Below are positions 13,455-16,423 of a stretch of 16,423 bases of DNA, one piece after another; position 1 is the first letter of the stretch, and each line of letters begins with the position of its first letter. A program made the position numbers and the translations under genes. The notes under the pieces were generated by a model. The model had not been told where the DNA came from and did no database searches. It saw only the letters and a program-made list of their open reading frames with translations. The stretch is from an uncultured Agathobaculum sp. (GTDB taxonomy: Bacteria; Bacillota; Clostridia; Oscillospirales; Butyricicoccaceae). Location of the stretch: contig CALWEB010000138.1 in assembly GCA_944376955.1 (NCBI GenBank), forward strand, positions 1-16,423, given 5' to 3'.

Positions 13455-13484
13455 ATAATACCATATCTGTATAGCCACTGTCAA
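13455..13484 (-). promoter_or_regulatory. Promoter of the histidine operon
   Basis: A perfect TTGACA (13479-13484) and TATTAT (13455-13460) are 18 bases apart, pointing at hisZG. The predicted start is near 13448, so the leader is only about 30 bases. No T-box, leader peptide or terminator fits in it. The TGA stop codon of the upstream DUF1835 gene lies inside the -35 hexamer. Confidence 0.75.
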
Positions 13485-14449
13485 CCCCCGATTTTGCGGA
13501 TGGTCATATCGCGGTAGGTTGCGCCGTCCCGCACGATGGTGAGCCGTCCAGCCGCGCCCAGCGCACGGATGCACGAAAAAATCAACATATCGCTGACCCG
13601 GTCTCCCGTTTCATCCAGTTTAGCCAGTGCGCGACCAACCGTCAGTGCAGCTTGACTTTCTTCCTCCGGCACACAGGATAGAATGGTTTCATCATAATAC
13701 TCCGCCGACACCGACTGCACCCTACCATTCACCATGGCGCGCAGCGGCATGTTTTCCTCCTGCATCCGTTTCCACTCGGTCAACAGTGCGGACTGCTCCG
13801 TCTCGGTCAGCTGACGGCGACGCTTATAGAAATAAGGAAGAATATCGGGGGATACCTCCCCCACTGTGGAAAAATAAATCATGCCCTCGCGCGGAGATCT
13901 CTTTTGCCGTTCCTCTAAGCTGCGGCGTTCCAGCGACACCGCATAGCGTCGCACAATAAACTGTGGCAACCAACGCAGTAAAGCGTTCCTTACACGGCTG
14001 CCCGTGACCACGCCGACCGATGCTGCACGGCGATCAGCCCTCTGCGCCTTGCGGGACAGTTCACGCGCTGGCATCCAGCCGACCTCGACCGCCCACACCG
14101 GAATCTTTCTTCGCCGCAAACGTCCGACCACATACCGCAGGCCACACTGCTCGAGCGCATTTCCGCCCGCGTACCAGATGACCGCCTCATCCACCTCGTC
14201 CAGCCGGTCGAGCGTTCGCCAGTGCTGCGCCTGATAGTCCTCCCTCCATGTTCCGTCCAGTTCAGGATCATCGCGCCACGGCATCAGAATGTCCGCGCGC
14301 GCCGCACGGTCGGTCACGTCCCGGATATCCCCCTGCGCATAGTCATCCAACAACGCAAGGATATGTTCCACATCAAACGAGGGTTCCAGAACGTTACGCG
14401 CCATGGCAAGGCAGCCCTTGGCACTGTCACCGAAACAGATCCAGTACAT
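13481..14449 (-). CDS. DUF1835/DUF3658 domain protein
   Basis: 322 residues. The N-terminal DUF1835 part (about 1-125) starts YWICFGDSAKGCL, as expected for the family's opening FGDSA motif, and contains the acidic/aromatic MPWRDDPE segment and WYAGGNALEQCGL. A basic middle region follows (about 130-190). The C-terminal DUF3658 part (about 214-320) shows LTETEQSALLTEWKRMQEEN and MPLRAMVNGRVQSVSAEYYD. The family's biochemical role is not known, so no function is given. I chose the ATG at 14449, 4 bases after the DUF6054 stop with AGGGG 9 bases upstream; longer in-frame starts at 14470 and 14482 overlap the preceding gene without a good site. It likely shares a transcript with the DUF6054 gene. 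Its stop codon is embedded in the his promoter. Confidence 0.78.
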   Translation of the reverse strand: MYWICFGDSAKGCLAMARNVLEPSFDVEHILALLDDYAQGDIRDVTDRAARADILMPWRDDPELDGTWREDYQAQHWRTLDRLDEVDEAVIWYAGGNALEQCGLRYVVGRLRRRKIPVWAVEVGWMPARELSRKAQRADRRAASVGVVTGSRVRNALLRWLPQFIVRRYAVSLERRSLEERQKRSPREGMIYFSTVGEVSPDILPYFYKRRRQLTETEQSALLTEWKRMQEENMPLRAMVNGRVQSVSAEYYDETILSCVPEEESQAALTVGRALAKLDETGDRVSDMLIFSCIRALGAAGRLTIVRDGATYRDMTIRKIGG

Positions 14450-14453
14450 GTCC

Positions 14454-14798
14454 TCACGCCCCTTGGACATAGTTTTCCGCAAGTTTTTCTATGCACTCGA
14501 GAAAACTTTCCTCGCCAATCGTATTGAGCTTCCAAAAAACCGCCTGACTGCCGCCCGAAGTGATTGCAGATAGAAAAAGTTGGTTACCCTGCCCAACGAG
14601 CGTCAGGTTTAAGCTCACGCGATTGCTTCCCACCCAGCTGAACCGCTCAAATACACGCACTGCCACACGCACACCGTCTGCCGTCCAGTCGCTGCCATCT
14701 TCATAGGAAGCAGATACACTGCCATTCATAATACCGTCAAACAGATAATCAAGGAACGCATCAAAATCTCCGCTCAAGTGCCGTTCATACTTTGCCAT
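14454..14798 (-). CDS. DUF6054-like small protein
   Basis: 114 residues, soluble, with no signal peptide or membrane helix. It opens with MAKYERHLSGDFDAFLDYL and continues with ASYEDGSDW, VRVAVRVFERFSWVGSNRVS and LSAITSGGSQAVFWK, then an amphipathic C-terminal helix. I recognise this pattern as resembling the DUF6054 family of Firmicutes, whose function is unknown; the assignment is from memory of the pattern and is less certain than the other calls. The ATG at 14798 follows a strong AAGGAGG at 8 bases. It begins 29 bases after the polC stop with no terminator hairpin between, so readthrough from polC or an internal promoter in polC would drive it. The DUF1835 gene follows after 4 bases. Confidence 0.65.
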   Translation of the reverse strand: MAKYERHLSGDFDAFLDYLFDGIMNGSVSASYEDGSDWTADGVRVAVRVFERFSWVGSNRVSLNLTLVGQGNQLFLSAITSGGSQAVFWKLNTIGEESFLECIEKLAENYVQGA

Positions 14799-14827
14799 CT
14801 GGGATTCCTCCTTTTTTCTGTTGCCGC

Positions 14828-16423
14828 TTAAGCAAATAAGCTGATCTGTGTGGTTTTTGGCATGGAACCGAGCGCACCAATTTGATCGAGCAGCTCGACC
14901 ACCGCCTTGGATGCCTTGGGGCAGCGCACGGTCAGTTCCTCCGCCGAAAGGAACTTGCCGTTTTTGCGCTCCTCCACAATGTTTTGCGCCGCCTGTTCCC
15001 CGATGCCGGGCATAGACGTAAAGGGCGGAATCAATCCATGCTCAGTCACAAGGAAATCGGTCGCGTCCGAAGCGTAAATATCCATCGGCTCAAACACAAA
15101 ACCGCGGCGATAAAACTCATGACAAACCTCCAGCGTAGTGGACATTTCCTTTTCTGCTGCGGTGATGGTCTTTTCCTTTTCCTTGACTGCGAGTTCCCGC
15201 AGCTTGTCCTGCACAACCTTGTCACCTTTTATCATGCACGACGCATCAAAGCCTTTGGCACGCACCGAAAAATACGCTGAATAGAACGCAAGCGGCCGGT
15301 GTACCTTGAACCATGCGATGCGGAACGCCATCATAACATATGCCACCGCGTGCGCCTTGGGGAACATGTATTTGATCTTTTTGCAGGAGTCGATGTACCA
15401 GTCGGGTACGTTCTGCTCCCGCATGGCGCCCTCCATCTCCTCCGTCAGTCCTTTGCCTTTACGCACGCTTTCCATCGTCTTAAAGGACAATTTAGGCTGT
15501 ACGCCCTGCAAAATCAGATAGTTCATGATGTCGTCACGACAGCAAATACAGCCGGACAGCGGAATGCCTTTGCGCACCAGTTCGGCCGCGTTGCCCAGCC
15601 ATACGTCCGTGCCATGCGACAGGCCGGAAATCGAAACCAGCTCGGCAAACGTCGAAGGATGCGTCTCTTTCACCATGCCGCGTACAAACTTGGTTCCGAA
15701 CTCCGGCACCGCCAGACAGCCAAGGCTGCCCAGAATCGGATCGGTATCCGGATTTTCGCCCGTGTATTTCAATGCCTTGCACGAATGGAACAGGCTCATC
15801 GTATCCGGGTCATCGAGCGGGATTTCCTGCGCATTGACGCCAGTCAGGTTTTCCAAGTGTTTGATCATCGTCGGATCATCGTGTCCCAGCTCGTCAAGCT
15901 TCAGCAGGTTCGCGTCGATCGAGTGATATTCAAAATGGGTGGTGATGATATCCGAATCCGGGTCGTCTGCCGGATGCTGCACCGGGCAGACATCATAAAT
16001 CTCAATCTCCTTAGGCACAACGACGACGCCGCCCGGGTGCTGCCCCGACGTGCGGCGCACACCGGTGCAGCCCGCAGCAAGACGGTTTTCCTCCGCACGC
16101 GAGCACTCAATGCCGCGCTCGTCCATATACTTTTTGACATAGCCATAGGCTGTCTTTTCCGCAACCGTACCGATCGTACCCGCGCGGAACACATGGTCGT
16201 GGCCGAAAATCTCGCCCGTGTACCAATGGATCCGCGACTGATATTCGCCTGCGAAATTCAAGTCGATATCGGGTACTTTATCGCCCTCAAAGCCAAGGAA
16301 CGTCTCAAACGGGATGTTGAACCCCTGTTTGGTCAGCGGTTTGCCGCAGTTCGGACAGACTTTATCCGGCAAATCAACGCCGCAGGAGTATTCCTCGTGC
16401 CACTCAACATATTTGTCGTCCGG
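14828..16423 (-). CDS. polC: DNA polymerase III PolC-type alpha subunit, C-terminal part
   Basis: This is the leading replicative polymerase of low-GC Gram-positive bacteria. About 531 residues of the C-terminal third to half are visible, and the frame is open through the right edge, so the 5' part is missing. In order: the zinc-binding cysteines C14, C23 and C26 of the fragment (EYSCG, CPNCGK); palm motif FLGFEGDKVPDIDLNFAGEY with acidic residues D52 and D54; and FRAGTIGTVAEKTAYGYVKK. Next come RRTSGQHPGGVVVVP, KLDELGHDDPTMIKHLE, the tail of the polymerase domain (KAHAVAYVMMAFRIAWFK) and a helix-hairpin-helix region (IPPFTSMPGIGEQAAQNIV). The ending TTQISLFA matches the QxSLF sliding-clamp-binding tail of PolC. 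The apparent start at 16372 (TTG) is only an in-frame leucine codon. Confidence 0.97.
   Translation of the reverse strand, partial: PDDKYVEWHEEYSCGVDLPDKVCPNCGKPLTKQGFNIPFETFLGFEGDKVPDIDLNFAGEYQSRIHWYTGEIFGHDHVFRAGTIGTVAEKTAYGYVKKYMDERGIECSRAEENRLAAGCTGVRRTSGQHPGGVVVVPKEIEIYDVCPVQHPADDPDSDIITTHFEYHSIDANLLKLDELGHDDPTMIKHLENLTGVNAQEIPLDDPDTMSLFHSCKALKYTGENPDTDPILGSLGCLAVPEFGTKFVRGMVKETHPSTFAELVSISGLSHGTDVWLGNAAELVRKGIPLSGCICCRDDIMNYLILQGVQPKLSFKTMESVRKGKGLTEEMEGAMREQNVPDWYIDSCKKIKYMFPKAHAVAYVMMAFRIAWFKVHRPLAFYSAYFSVRAKGFDASCMIKGDKVVQDKLRELAVKEKEKTITAAEKEMSTTLEVCHEFYRRGFVFEPMDIYASDATDFLVTEHGLIPPFTSMPGIGEQAAQNIVEERKNGKFLSAEELTVRCPKASKAVVELLDQIGALGSMPKTTQISLFA

Noticed and set aside
14450..14482. 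Longer start of the DUF1835 protein
   Set aside because: It would overlap the DUF6054 gene by up to 29 bases and lacks a good ribosome site. The family opening motif begins right after the ATG at 14449.
16370..16372. TTG as start codon of the polymerase gene at the right edge
   Set aside because: The frame stays open to the window edge and the residues before it (with a zinc-ligand cysteine) belong to PolC. This is a partial gene, not a short one.
1..16423. Mobile elements, CRISPR arrays, toxin-antitoxin or defence genes
   Set aside because: No transposase, integrase, regularly spaced repeats or recognisable defence families were seen on either strand.

Overview
The window looks like chromosomal core sequence from a moderately GC-rich member of the Clostridia. 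Supporting signs are a PolC-type replicative polymerase, a T-box leader on a branched-chain amino-acid operon, the short HisG plus HisZ form of histidine synthesis, and DUF421/DUF4363 and DUF6054 families that I associate with Firmicutes. A gut Oscillospirales-type bacterium is my inference, not something the sequence proves. I see no insertion sequence, phage gene, CRISPR array, tRNA or rRNA.

Layout. (1) 1-3404, minus strand: a near-consensus promoter, a T-box leader ending in an intrinsic terminator, then ilvB-ilvN-ilvC (ilvC runs off the left edge). These make acetolactate and then dihydroxyisovalerate for valine, leucine and isoleucine. (2) 3405-6442, plus strand: a DUF421 (YetF-like) membrane protein with a DUF4363 partner; a flavin reductase-rubredoxin fusion; then a small membrane/zinc-ribbon protein followed by a flavodoxin-fold NAD(P)H oxidoreductase. 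Hairpins separate the units. (3) 6462-6941, minus strand: a pyridoxamine-phosphate-oxidase-fold flavoprotein, convergent with the previous unit and sharing a bidirectional terminator with it. (4) 6989-13484, minus strand: the histidine operon hisZG-hisD-hisB-hisH-hisA-hisF-hisI-(34-codon membrane ORF)-hisE, with its own promoter and terminator. (5) 13481-16423, minus strand: a DUF1835/DUF3658 protein, a DUF6054 protein and the C-terminal part of polC, which runs off the right edge.

The histidine operon encodes every step from PRPP+ATP to imidazole-acetol phosphate, plus the final HisD step. The aminotransferase (hisC) and histidinol-phosphate phosphatase are not in the window. Its genes are packed with 1-, 4- and 14-base overlaps, implying translational coupling. 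The first gene is a fusion of the regulatory subunit HisZ to the catalytic subunit HisG. Between hisI and hisE, where the tight packing breaks, lies an unannotated single-helix membrane micro-ORF with a GTG start and a good ribosome site.

Most of the window is ordinary metabolism. The leads I consider worth following are the micro-ORF, the HisZ-HisG fusion, the hard-to-read specifier of the T-box, and promoters built into the tails of upstream terminators.
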